Shown here: piece after piece, positions 34,401 to 48,500 of the stretch | Numbering within the stretch: the stretch's first letter is position 1 | How the letters are laid out: each line of letters starts with the position of its first letter | Assembly (NCBI RefSeq): GCF_901709675.1 | Contig: NC_051088.1 | Span: 7,036,693 to 7,100,692 of the forward strand | DNA from: Syngnathus acus | Lineage: Eukaryota; Chordata; Actinopteri; Syngnathiformes; Syngnathidae | Direction: 5' to 3' | DNA: 64,000 bases | Notes under the pieces: model-generated | What the model saw: only the letters and a program-made list of their open reading frames with translations | What the model was told of the DNA's origin: nothing | Databases searched by the model: none | Translations under genes and position numbers: made by a program

Positions 34401-36444
34401 ACACAAATTTCTGCTTTCACACTCACTCGAACATGCGCACGCACACACACGCACAAATGCAGTCCGTTATCAATGCTATACATCTCAACTCATTCATCAT
34501 GGCAACTGACAGAGCACCGTGACGACGGCCTTGGCTTTTTGTTCAAACACTTATAATGATGGGCCTTGAGACAACAACATGGGAAAGGGAACCGGTCTCA
34601 GATGCAGACAGATTTGAGATTGTGTGAACAAAGCGGCAGCACATCACACAAGATGAGAAGGTATGATTAATTAAAACCTCTTTTTTTTTTTTTAATTATT
34701 ACACACATCACTGTTTTTGTGGCTGTTCTAGAGGTTTGCTTCGGAAAGTGAATCCTTTTACCACATTTGCAACGAATTCTGATTCCCTGAGATACTGTCA
34801 CCAAGCTGAGATGCCACTGGGAGAAATTAATTCACTTAACTGTAACGACGGCAACTGCTGTACATCACAATATATCGCAACACTTGAGTTAGACCTTTTA
34901 CTGCTTTTGACTTGCTTTTTGTCCCAAGACGTCATATTTCTGTAACGCACAGACGGTGACCTCCGCCAAGACTGATATCGTAATCATGACACTCCATTTT
35001 TGTAGGTCGTGGAAATGCATATTTCAAAGTAGTTATCGAGGTGCAAATTAAACATTAATTTGGTTTCAGAGTTGTGATAGACAGGTAATAGGAAATCCAG
35101 TTGATCGATGTAGCGAATAAAAGTCAGATATTGATCAAACTGGGTTGGCAGCATTGGCTGATCTCTTTTGTTATGTTGACTGCAATGCTGGTTGACTGGC
35201 AGCGGTTTTATTAAAAATTGTTAAGAGACATTTTAATTAGTCCATGTAACTATCAGTGATTGAAATATTAGTATAGTAGCTAGCGCAGGTTGTAGTTATT
35301 GCAGCATGTTGCAAATGGCAAAAATGCCACTCCCGTTTAGATTTATTGTTTTGTCCATTGGTTCTCTTCTACAGTATTATGAGTTCCATTATCAGTGTTG
35401 ATCAATAATAAAACATCTATCAACTTGACAGTTTTTTTTTTTTTTCTGACTTTACCTGGTTGAGCACAAATTAAAAAACAATATGATGATATTTTTACAG
35501 AAAGACTACATGGGAAGATTGCTGGATATGGGTTCAAGAATGGATACCTTGGGGGAAAAAACAAAATCACATACCGCAAAAGACAAACTCCAGAGTTTGA
35601 AGATGGTTGACGGGCAGTATTGAACACAATGACAGCTCATATTTATGAGGCAAACATGGGATTATAGGTTGGTCAATATTGTGAGGCATGCAGATACCCT
35701 TGCATGTTATTTTTGTTAGAATATTTTCAATTGGTTGTTTGCATATTTTTTATTTTATTTTTAGTCATTTATTCAAAATATATCATTGGGAGAAAAGTGA
35801 ACATGTTTGCCCTATTTAAAATTGTGTGCAATGTCTTGTATTGGACCAATTGCGTACGTAGTCATTTGTATGTGTTTGATTTATCAGATGAAGGTGAATT
35901 ATTGAGATCTTAACTCTCTCTTTTTTTCCCCACCCTCTGTGCTGTTATTAAACTTTTATTTGTCTGTAGGCCGCACTCATTGTTCAACTTTCTTCATTTT
36001 TAATGATCATTGTGCTGATGAAAAATAATGAGAGCTGTAGTTTAAAATAAACAAGAGCATGCGTGTGCACGCACACACGCGTTTGCGGTGTTCCATGCAA
36101 ATAAGACAAGGGGCATTAGCTCATGGGCTAATGGAGGATGCAACAGAAGAAGCACTGCCTCCGTGCTTCCTCTCTCAGGCTGCAAAGCCTGAGGCTTCTG
36201 AACACACAGTAAAGCCTCTTCATCCTGCATGCAATGCACGCACACACACATACACACACGCACATACACACACGCAAATACACACACGCACACACACACA
36301 CACACAGACACACACAGACACACACATCCTTTCCTTTGCTCCCTCCATATTTGCTGCGAGCACATTGTCTCATTTCCAAACTTTTCCTTGTTTAGTGACT
36401 CCCCTCTAACTTTTACATTGTTCAAATATATACAGTACATAAAG

Positions 36445-36512
<68 letters not shown>

Positions 36513-39500
36513 GGCAGGCAGACAACCAGAGACTTTTCAATTTACAACTTTACAATATGAGTATTTTGAATATGAATAATTCTTAATACAATGACTGTTT
36601 TCTCAAACACTTTTTTCCCTCAATCTGCTGACAGATGGTTGCATGTAAACAATGCAAAGCTGAGGATGTCATTTGTATCCTGACACATTTCTCTTGCAGC
36701 TTGTTCTGCTTAATTAATGATTCAATTTTAAATCTTTTTTTTTTCCTCTAACCTACTGTTCAGATCTATTCATGAAATGTGTCGCCTATGTTTTCAGGCT
36801 ATTTGATTAGACTTTCCCAAGTTCTCTTTCTTCTCGTCTTTTGTATTACCGCCCCAAACCGCTGCTGTTTACATTATTTCCGTCTGCCATCATTTTCACT
36901 TAATTAAGCATTAACATTTTCAAACCGTCTGTTCCTCCGCTCTGATCTTCCTCTAACTCTCTTTTTGGCTCATTTCTTCACGTGTTTGCTCCCACTGTTG
37001 TGATTCATCTCTTCTCATTTGCCTCAAAAGTTTTAGGTTTTTCCTCAATTTCATTTGGATGAGAACTCAAACAGCTCCTCAACATTTCAGGTATTTGCAC
37101 TTCACTTTTTTCTGACAAACTTTTTTACTTTAACTCCGCACATATGAAAACAGTTAAATTATCTGTGCTGGAAAAATTTACTGCTATGCACAATGTAAAT
37201 TTAAGAAATGAAACAGTTGATATCATTACTTTACTCTCACTCTTTTTCTGAAGATAGCTTTTGCAATTTCACTTTCCCAGGTGGGTGAAAGACAACTAAC
37301 TCACCAGGTTCACATACGCAGGTGTGCCGCTCCCATTGGTCTGAACAGTGACTGTGGGCGGGACAAGGAGATGAGACGCAAGGGTTCCCCACATTGCAGC
37401 CAATTTCCACTTTGACAGTTCTGGAGGGGCGCGGCAGTGGGGGGGCGTCCGGTCTCACACCCAAGCGAACACCCTAGAAAGAGAGACAGTTATTGCATAC
37501 ATATTTTACAAAAACAAATAACTTTCCCCTTATGAGGCCACCCATTCATCAATAATTCACCATTACAGTCTCACCTGTATGCATCCTCTGATCCCATTCT
37601 GGACCTCTCCAGAGCCCAACACTCCTCCCACATGCAGATGTTTCACCTTCAATCCATGAATCTCGTTTCCTACAATTGCTGTTCCCTAATGGTGGGGAAA
37701 GAATAGTGAGAAGTCAAAGGGGGACAGAAAAGGCAAAAAAATGATCATTGTTAAAAGATGAGAACTGAATTCCTGAACAAAGACGCATAAGGGTTTCACT
37801 TGAATGTCACAGTCATTATCAAATCGCAATGTATGAAGAATGAAGAAATCAAGGTTGTCTTTTTAATTAATTTAAAGTGGAATTTAAAGAAATTTAAAGT
37901 GCAATATTTCTAAGTAGTATATATTTTTTTTCATGTGTGATTATTACCAAGGACACATTGCAGACTAAAAGATTAGCTTTTGAAGATGTAACGGCAGACA
38001 GAATAATAGACTCAATTAAATAAAAGAAAACAATCAAATGAGATCGATGCACACAGTGACAATGCTCACAACAGTGGATGTGATGTGAAGCAGCAGTGTT
38101 TGGGAACATTAGACATCAAGCATGAAATATAAATCAATGGGTCCCATCTACAATGTTAGTTTTTCAGCAATAAGAATTGATGTTTGGCCGACAGTTACTG
38201 CCAAGTAATTTCAAAGGTAATCACTGTCAAATTAATGAATACTTAATGTCAAACATCGACTGCTGTAAACATCTTCACAAACCTAGCTAGAAGATTCCAG
38301 ATACAATCTTTGGGCATTTGTAATGGTCTTGCTCAATGGTCTTCATTCTCTCAAGGAAATAAATGTGGGGAAAAAAAACTACTTCCTTTTGGTGATTTAC
38401 CTATATCATTACTATATATGTAGCTTAGGACTCTGCCTAGCAACCATTATAGAGGAGGAAAAACACTTTTGTTGAGCTACGCTAATAGCTAAAATTCTAT
38501 TTCAGGAGCAATTTGTTATGTGTAATGTGAATGTGGTTGAGTGATTTGTTTTTACTCAGAGAAATTTGATTGGATTTGGGTGCAAATTATAAAAGCGTGT
38601 ATTATTTTTACTTGAATTTATTTTAACTTTGTAGTTACAGTTGCAGAGACCCACCACATCTGGTCAATTGAACTGCACCTCCAGAGCTGGAGTGGATCAT
38701 AGTTGATTTAGGTATGCACCCTTTGCCTTTGTGAGAGCTTTGGCTGAGACATTCTCTCTAAGATCAGCTATAAAATGTAAAATTGAAGTGATTGTTTCTT
38801 TTGGCTTATTGATACTTACTTGATAAAGTCCAAAGTCAAGGCGAAGAGTGGCAACATAGCGAGTTTCACGGCCACTGCGAACATCTCGTAGTTCTAGCTG
38901 GAGGTCGTGCCACCGCCCATCTGCCACTTGAACCTGATCTAGCCTCAACCTCACTGGTCTGGTAGAACCCCGAGTGACAGAGAACACTAGCTGACCATTT
39001 ATCACCTGGAAGTGAATGCGAGACATCAGCAAAAATAATCGGGTAGTCGAGGTAGCACAAATAAGACAAAAACTATGAAAGAGATGTTTCCTAACCTGAA
39101 ATAGCAGGCTGGTATACTGGCCGGCCTGAGCCTGAAGCAGCGTCCCTTCTCGGGATCTGGTTCGGAACACCAAACCCAGGTACCAAGGTGTGGAAATAGT
39201 GACGTCGTTCTTTAGATCCCACCAGAGGGCACTGTTTCCCAAAAAGCGATGGGGGTGTGGCATCACTGCAGAAAAGATGAGAAGGGATCATGTGGAAAAA
39301 GTCAGAGACATCCTGGATGACGATAATGGTGATGAGTCATCGGATGAATCATTGGACTTGAGAAGAAATACGATGTAGAGGAAATGTAATATTACTGTGT
39401 ACGTGTGTATGAATAACCACAGAACCACGGCCTAGTGTAATTACGAGCAAAGTCGACACTTGGAATAATGATTAGCCACTGAAATTTGAATGCCGTGCTG

Positions 39501-42500
39501 GTAGTCAACAGTGCGGTGTTCTCAGGACAGTTGGGAGTCTCTCCAGCGTGTCCTGGGTCATTTCCAGAGAATTCTCCTGGTGGTATGTGCCCGGAACGTC
39601 TCACCAGCATCCTAACAAGATGCCGAGCCACCTCATTTGGCTCCTCTCAATGTGGAGGAGGAGCGACTCAACTTTGAGTTCCTCCCGAACGACTCATTTG
39701 GGTCACTTCTATCCAGGATCTGCTGCTTAGTCTCAGATTTGGAGGTGCCAATTCTCATCCTAAGTACTTTACACCTCTACTGCAAACCACTTCAGTGAGC
39801 GTTAGAGATTGCGAGATTCATTCATTCGCCATCTGACTCTGTTCTCTTTTCAGGAACTCTGTTTTACTTATAAACACATTTAGCTAACTCTGATCATATT
39901 TTCCAGCCTGTCTTCCGCTCCTGCTTATCTATGTAACAGCTTTTCATTTTCTGCTCAAAATCCCTTGTGGTCTGTTCCACCCTCAAGCTCAACCATAAGC
40001 TTCAGTTTTCTTTTGATAGAAAAGACTTTTAAATGATCGGATTTTTTTTCTCAAATGAATTTACCCATGCTGCTCCTATTGGACTCTTTGCTCTTCTATC
40101 TAAAAAGCCCAGGTAAATAAAGCCCACTGAAAATAGAAAGCACCTTGTTGTAGATTTCATACTGTGATCACTTTCTGCTAATATTTTCATAATAATGTAT
40201 TAACCACTGAATGCCATAGGAAAATTGATTTTTTGTAACTGAAATAGGCTCTCACCATGGCTGCAGTCCTTCCCTCCGTACCCAAGAGGACAGTCACAGG
40301 AGAATGTCTCCCAGCTGACCCGGCAGACTCCTCCATTCTGACAGGGATTGGACTTGCAGAAGGGAAGTTTTGCACTGCAGCCTACCATTAACACAGGAGA
40401 ACATCATATTACATATTTACAGGTATTTGCAGGTATTAAAAACTGATACATAGCGAATTGTATGTATTCACGGGGTATAGGGACCGAGCTGGACTATGAA
40501 TGGCAGAAATCCCCATATAATTGACGGCTATTGAAATGCATCAGGGCAGTGGGGGCAGTTGGGACCAATGTAGTACGTAGACTGCTGTATGTTATGATGA
40601 ATTTGTTCAGGTCACAAGCACAGATATGTGCGTGAATTTCATCATATTTCATATACAAATATGAAAACAAAGCATTAAACCTTCTGAGTCATTTTGGAAA
40701 TAAATGAATTGAACGCATCATTATTATTATGATTGCCTTCATTATTTTTGTTTTTAAATCGTCCTGTTGGCCAGTGTGCCATCATTGTTAGGGTTCTGAT
40801 ATCTGTTCCCATGCCACCCACTGGTCATGCACGGATTGTTGCTAGTCCTAAAAATAGAGCGATGAAAGTTAGCTATGGCTTGAATAAAATTGCTGACCTG
40901 GCAGAGTTCCATTGTTAGCAATAAACCCAGCCAAGTCCAGAGGTTTGTTGTCAATGTGCAGCTCTTTCATACAGCCGATAAACTCCCTGGTGCCAAACGG
41001 GAAGTTGTCTGGAATGTTGGGAACCCCACCCAGGAACAATGGACCAGTCAGGTCAAGAGACCTAAGAAATCAGGAGATATGGATTAAGGATGTTAAGGCC
41101 GAATTTTCTCATTCACCCATTGTCAGATAATAAGAAAGGACAGGCGATAAGGATTAAACAAACCCATGAAATATCTTGCCTGAGGAAATAATAATGGCAG
41201 CATAAGCACGGCTTTTGGGGTGAAATCAAAGGATGATGGGGGACTAAAGGGAGGAGGAAAGAAATTGAAAAGAGGAGACAGAAAAGAATACAAGGAGATA
41301 GATAGATGAAGATTGAATATGAGTGACGTTAATCATCAAGCGGATTACGAGGTAGATGGGGGACAAAGCAGAGAACAGGGGCAAAAAATAAAATAAGGTG
41401 CTTTAAGGAAACATCGACAAAATAACAATCATAATCATAATAATGGAGGCAAAAAATGATAAAAGGATGACAGGAGGCAGCTGGGACGCAGACTAAAAAA
41501 AATCTGTCATTAACTGTGCGTTAAAGCAAATATCAAAAGTGGAGAAGTGAATGAGAAAACAGAAGGTAAGCTGAGGGAATGTGGGGAGAAAGAAGATGTG
41601 ATAATGGATAACCTGAACAAAAAAAAGACATCTTTGTGTTGTCGCTGAGACATTTGTGCTCTCGAGTGTGAATTATTGTCTTTATTTTCTTTATTAAACC
41701 TGGCTTTGATAAAAGACCATATATCAAATGGAGAGGAAACCCAGACACATTAAAACACAAAAAAGAGATTTACCTTTGACAAATATGAACAAAAAAGCAT
41801 CATTGGAAGCCAGTGCTGAGTAAAAGATGAGACATGCTATGGAGGCGTTAGACAGTGTTTCTCTGATCCTTCCTGCTTTTCTTCATGCTTAGATGACAGC
41901 CAATGTGATTACAGCACCCAGAAGCTAGACATAAACCACTACAACAACAACAATTTTGAGGATCTGTAGAAGTGTTGAGCTTTAATCTGCTCCACAGTTA
42001 AAAGGTTCCAGGTCAAAATCTCGGTTTCACACCTTTTGTGTCGAGTTTGTATGATCTACCCATACTTAAGTGGATTTTCTCTAGACACTTTGTCTTCTTC
42101 ACTTGTTCCAAAAACTTGCATGTTATTTTGATTTGTCTATAATTGCATCTATAATTTGTCAATAGATCGAAATGTGGCTACTTGGTACGGCAAAGTCAAT
42201 AAGTCATAGTCAACTAGTACTTATTAGTACTAGTTAGTGGGGGGAAAAAATTAAAAAGTGAAATGTATGAAGTCAGTCTAAGCACCAAATGACCCCTTTG
42301 CACATTTCTGATTTAGAAAAGAACTTTTTACACGTCTCAACTTTCAAGGCTCTGCTCTCAAATGCAGCGCGTAAAAACTGACACCACTTAATTTTTGTGT
42401 CACGGCAAGACTAGTTTACTGTATTTGGGAATGTGGCAGACAGTGGTGCACCATGCTGTTCGTTTTCTTTTGCACGCCCCCGATGCATATCAAAATTTGG

Positions 42501-45500
42501 TAACAGAAAGTATACTTTAGACCAGCTCAAAGCAGGTCTAGTTTATGCACAGGTAGAGAAACTCAGATTCCTTGGCAGTGGCACAGAATCTGAATCAGCT
42601 TTATTGACCAAGTTTGTGCATGCCAAACAGGGAATTTGACTCCGGTTGATCTCAGCCTCTGTGCAACATTTAAGTGACTGAATACATTCAGGTAACTAAC
42701 AAAACATTTAAGTGGTGAGAGCTGGATGTTATTGCACAGTGATGTCTCTTGAGTTTCTATGAGTGGTGTGAGTTCATCAGAGCGACAGCCTGGAGGAAGA
42801 AGCTGTCTGTTATGCTATTTCGCGGGCACAAAATTAATCGAGGTGGAAGGTGGTCTCCAAGTTTCACAGCAGTCTTCTATGATTGCCTTGGTCAACTTAA
42901 CATGATCCGCAAGTGGAGTTCCGCATGAAGTTCGTTATCAATGGTCATTGTGCACTTCTGCATGTACTCCAATGAATCTACACCTGCTTTCGCAATGTCC
43001 AAGACTGTGTGAGCCTCTCCGGCATTAAGACAGAATGAGTGGAGCTGCGTTCAGTGGCCAGGAAGTAAGTCTGTTGTGTTCACTCCCACAATGGTGCAAA
43101 CTCCCCTTTCTACAAAAATATCAAAGGAAAGACAACTCCACCTATGCATTTAGTTAAGCTGCACTTTGTGCTGGACTTGTGCTGGGCAAGAACATTGGGA
43201 CCAAGGTCTTCTGGAAATTAGTTTAACATCCACCGATGCATTTATCCATTTTCTGTATCACTTATCTGGTTCAGCAAGCATGCAAGTTTCTGGAAAATTC
43301 TTTAGTTATCATTATAATTTCATCCTTATAACCTTTACACATTTCTGGTGACAAGACACGGGCCCATCAAAGTGTTTTATTAAAGATGGGAGCGCAATAT
43401 CAGCAAGCATTGCTGAAAGAAATGAAGATGACGAGAACAACAGGTAATAAGATCATAAGAGAGATACAACGAATCACCAGGAAGCATGCAGTCAATTGAT
43501 GTTTCATGAAAGACGACTTAATATACTCATTTCAAGATCTTTTCATTGTGGGATCTTATGGGAGTAGGAGTACATGTTTCACAATTTGAAAACACATCCA
43601 TATATATACACCACTCTGGCTCTTCAAGTGTAAACATAACATTCTTGCATAAAAAGACACACTCACTTTTTGCTGCTGATCTGTTTGCCCTGAGCAGCAC
43701 AGCTGTAATTTCCAAGCTGACTCCCGAAGCGGAGTGACAAGGTTGTATCGCAGTCGTCAATGCTCACTACTGCAATCTTCTCATCTGAGGGACCCTGAGC
43801 CTCACCACTCATGCTGCGCTTGGGCTGAACACACAAAGGAGCAAAATGAAAAGATTGCAGAGGATTTGTTTTTTTAATTAAGACTCTTGTATGACGTTTT
43901 TTTAGACAACCAGACAAGCCACATTAAAGAACAAAATTATCAACTAAAAATGCAAGGTTGTTGACTACATTGTATCCCACTCGATACCTGTCTTACTATC
44001 AGTCTAAAATAGAGTATAGCAGACCAGTGGGATACATTGCTCATACTGTATCTCATAGTAAGGAAAAAGGAAAAGATTTATTGTTCAGGCAAGACACAAT
44101 AAACTGATTAATTTACACACAATCTGCAGGGTAAGAAAGGAAAACAGACAGCATGTCACACAGTCATACTCACATAGCGTATAGCTGGCTGAGGAAAATA
44201 AAAGAACAAAAGAAAATTAAAGGTGATGTGCATTCACTGCGAGAATGACAAGCAAACACCCACGCAATGGCATAATCGCATGTTTGTCAGCAAGAAAAGA
44301 GCTTTGTTGGCATGAAATGTTAAAATAAATTCAGTAGACAAGCAAAGCAATTAAAATTCAGGAGAAAGCCAAACAATACAAAGCCTGGAAAAGGACACTT
44401 GATATGAAGCCATTATGAAATTACATGTGAAATGTGAGTGAGTGTAATAAAATAGCACAATTGTGATAAGATTTTGTGAGCAACTCACCTTGTTGTAATA
44501 ATGGATGTGAACTGTGTGCCATTCCCCATCACTCACACCTCCACGCAGAAAAGGGCTCACCTGGGTGGACGATTCACCTGCAGGTATTGTACAAAAAATC
44601 AAAATAACCAAACTTGCACTTTTTCCTTTTCGCTCAGCTCAATGTATTGAGACAACCTGCAATGCTCGGTGTTTGTACGTACCTGTGGAGTATTTAAGCA
44701 CCACTTGTCCCTCTTGGATCTCCAAAGTGATAAAGTCATGCTTCTCGTTGAAGCGTCCATTGTAGAACAGAAGGCCGTTGCTCTCAAGTGTGGCAAAACT
44801 AGAAAAAAACATACATATATGATGGGATGAAAGTTTGGCTTCTTACTTGGTCAAGCAACCCCACTCGTTTTTGATGGTCATAAACTTTATGTAGTTTAAA
44901 AGAAAGAAGCGAGTGAGTGCGTGCGTAGATGTTAATTTTGAAATACATGTAATGTCTTGTTTTTCAATAAAGGGGTGGAAATCAAAACATGTTTCAATTG
45001 ACCAATGACAAGTGAAACAAAGCATTTTTGAAAAAATAAAAAGTACCCACTCCAAAAATGAATTCAACCTAACTGAGTTAAAAAAACAAGTCAAAATGAA
45101 GTAAAAAGTAATTATTATGACAGATCATACATAACCTATGAAAACCAGATTCAGATTTGGTGCAGACTTCACTTATAAAGCATCAAGCCCTTACGACATC
45201 AGAATCATAGCCAAAGTGAATTTGAAAATCTTATAAATGTGTACTTGGAACTTTTGTGACCATTATAGAAGACATTGTGAACTGATTAGAATCATGCAAA
45301 TATTGATTTCTTCCATAGCAATTGTCTGCATGACTTGGCAGTCACTGCAGCAGTGCTGAACCGTGCTTGCCGACATCCTGCAGAGCTATCAAGTTTCAGC
45401 TAACCAACTAGCTGTTGTGCAACAGCCAGCTAAAACACAGACAGGAGAGGAAAGGATGTGGTAAATTTTCGTGTGCCCGATATGTCGACGACATTATGGC

Positions 45501-48500
45501 ATTGGACATTACATAAATATGTTGTACAAATTTAGCATAAAAACATGCTTTAGTTCATATTTGTATCCCCTGCTGGCGAAGCATATTGATGTTCTCGCTC
45601 TTAAAATGTCTCAACTAATGTTTGTTCATCTGTGAAGCACAGACTCTCCAGCTGGCCCGTACACCCAAATATATACTGCTTGCTGCAGCTCCAGGGAACA
45701 CAGCATATTTACCCAGTATCAGTCTTTAGGCCCTGTGGCAATGACAAATCGCGCACCTCTGAAGGTGACTGATGAAGATGGGGATACAAAATTGTTTGGA
45801 GTGGGTGGAGGGACTTGAGAAATGATAGCGTTCTACAATGCTGTGTTCTGCAAAATCAGGCCAAACATTTCACTGGAAGCAAACAGGGTGCTGAATAAAA
45901 TATGGAGAGCAGGCAGGGTAACAATGTCAGTGCAGATGCTTCAGTTAGCTACCTTAAGATGTAAAATTCAACAAGGCTAAGAATTTGACTGCATGTCAAG
46001 CTCAGCAATCTTTTGCCATTCAGCAAGGCACTACGTTTAACATTGATGTGCAAGACTCCCACATGTGACTATTAATGGGCACCTGCAGTTTAACAATAGG
46101 GTCTCTCAATTTTGACAATGATTCCAAGCTCAAAGTCGACAAACGCTGATGTTTCTAAAAGATTATCCTGACCAATTATCCTGTGATGTCATACACATTA
46201 AACCTGTTCAAATTTCAGATGGCAAATCCTAATGTGTGTGGACAAGACTAAGTTCAGCCAAGCCAGGGGTTTTTTTTTAGTCTAGAAGTTGAAGGGCTTT
46301 CTTTGAGGCATTTGTTCTACGTATATTTGCAGAATTGATTTTGATTGTTTTTTTGTCATAAGTTGTCAGGAGACAATTTTTAAATGAGCACCGATTACAG
46401 TAAGATTTCTGAACACACTGCAATTTATAAATGTAATGCATAGAGAGTGTTTGTGGTGACAATAAAAATCTGGATTTTAAGATATGCTTACTCAAACTTA
46501 AACATTGCTGCCACTTTAGAGAATTGCTGGTTTTTATGAACTATTTTAAAATTAATATATTTATAATATTTTATCATTGTACGGGGAAAACCATAAAAGT
46601 CATACTGAAGGCACTCCGATGGCCTCCCTAAGAAAGGATGAGATCACCTGAGGCTGAATGATAGACTGAGAGAATACCACAGGGATACAAATGTTGATGA
46701 GACCTGAAGATGGGCAGATGAAAGTTGAAAGAAGAGAAATCAAATTGCCCACCAGTGTGCGTCATGGAAGCAAGAGAAAAGGAGTGACATCGATCTACGA
46801 GATGGAGACCAAATCAAAAGTGAAAAAAACAGTGCGAGATGAGAATCAAAGGGGTCTAATTATAGATCTCTGGATGAGGGGAAATTGGATTTTGAGAGAT
46901 GAGAGCCCAAGGAAACATGATAGCAACAGAAGGTAGTCTTTCTTATCTACTTACGTTAAAGAGATGGAGAGGTGAAACCGCTGTCTGAGGCCCCGAAACA
47001 TGGCAAAGGTCTTTGGGGGGAAGGAGCGGGACGTGATGGTGCAATATGGTCGCTCGTACCCGCCGGCAGGACACTCGCAGCGGAAGCCGCCGCCCGAGAG
47101 TTCCCGGCATGTCCCTCCGTTACGGCACACCCCAGGCACGCAGCCCCCGGTTCGCCGATCGGATTCACATCGGTCACCTGTGTCGGAAACACACTTAATA
47201 AACATAAGGCCTCTTACGATTTCTGTGAAATTACACCACAGTAGCTTAGAAACAAAAACAAGACACAGAGAAACAATACAGGAGGGATGGGCAATTTAAA
47301 AGCTGCTGCGCGCTACAATTTTTCATCAATGCTACTGGGGGGCCACATATGACTGTCTATTTCTTATCTTGATGTATGACAAAAATGACATTTTTAAAAA
47401 TGGATAAATTGTTTGGCTCTTAATAGATTTCTGGAGGGTAAAAAAATCTGCGAAATGTGCAGTCAAAATTTGCAGGTCCATTGAAGGAGCAAAAACATGT
47501 TCATAATGTACCACACAAGAAAAAAACAAACTTATTTTTTAATTAATCAGCGTTATTGTTGTTATTGTTTCTTATTGTTGTTCTATGGCCTTCAGAAATA
47601 TTTATTTCAAGGTTTCGAGGATGGAAAAGTAGTGCAATAAACAGTGCTGATTGCATCTCCATTATGCACCATATTCATAGACTTGGTTTTTCTTCCCAAT
47701 CAGGCAGCCAATTATACTCTCCTTTTTATGCAAACGTCTCCTTCATTATGGAGTACACCAGCAGGGTGCTGATTCCTTGAGGAGGACTAAAGAGTTTCTT
47801 TTGTAGCAGACTGACGTTTATGGTCGATCAAATGGAGCGAACACGATATTATGGAAAAACACAAAAGAATATAATGGGCAATCTGACCTCCAAAAAAAGG
47901 ATCATTTGCGTGAAACAGCTAGCCTGTCTCTTAACAAATGACCTCATCTCATGAGATTTGATGAGATAGAGCGAATGAGCAAAGACAGCCAACATAAATA
48001 AACAACTTTGTTGCCTTTATTTATTCTCAACACAGACTAACTGAATAAGTAGCAGTCATCAATGCAAGGTTTATGCCTTAGCAGCATTTACCCCAAATTT
48101 GAAAGTAAAAAAATCCAACTGGGTGGCCTCATCCCACGTCACATTTCAGAAAGTTCTGGCTAGTTCCATTTCAATGAGTGTTGTTCCAATTTATTGGGAA
48201 TGTACTTTTGCACGTAGAAAAACAGATTGATAAAAGCAACCTCCTTGGTGGAGGTAAGAAATGAAAAACAAGTTCTACATTATCTGTCTATGAAAAGAAA
48301 CACCCACGTAATCCCTTCATCACCACACACAGAATGCAGCACATCAATGATCTGTTTCTACCTTTCCTGGAGCACATTCGGACACAAACATATTCTGACA
48401 CAGCAGCTGCTCACACTCGCACCCCATCCCCCTTGGCTTCTCCGTATAAAAAGAGCAAACAAGGTTTGAAACTGGCCTCCAGATAAATTGCCCCTTATGG

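Larger units (their letters stand above)
33883..37304. other. CELSR3 intron 13, about 3.4 kb
   Basis: No exon is seen. It holds poly-T tracts (34680, 35431) and the (AC)n and (GACA)n arrays near 36240 and 36445. A low-repeat segment at 34500-34680 could be a conserved noncoding element, but conservation cannot be tested here. Confidence 0.6.

Noticed and set aside
36042-36579. Val-Cys and Thr-His repeat ORFs and a CRISPR-like repeat appearance
   Set aside because: They are (AC)n and (GACA)n microsatellites. The unit is 2 or 4 bp with no spacers, and the genome is eukaryotic.
46691-46936. 81-codon ORF next to CELSR3 exon 4
   Set aside because: Purine-rich intronic sequence with no homology I recognise.
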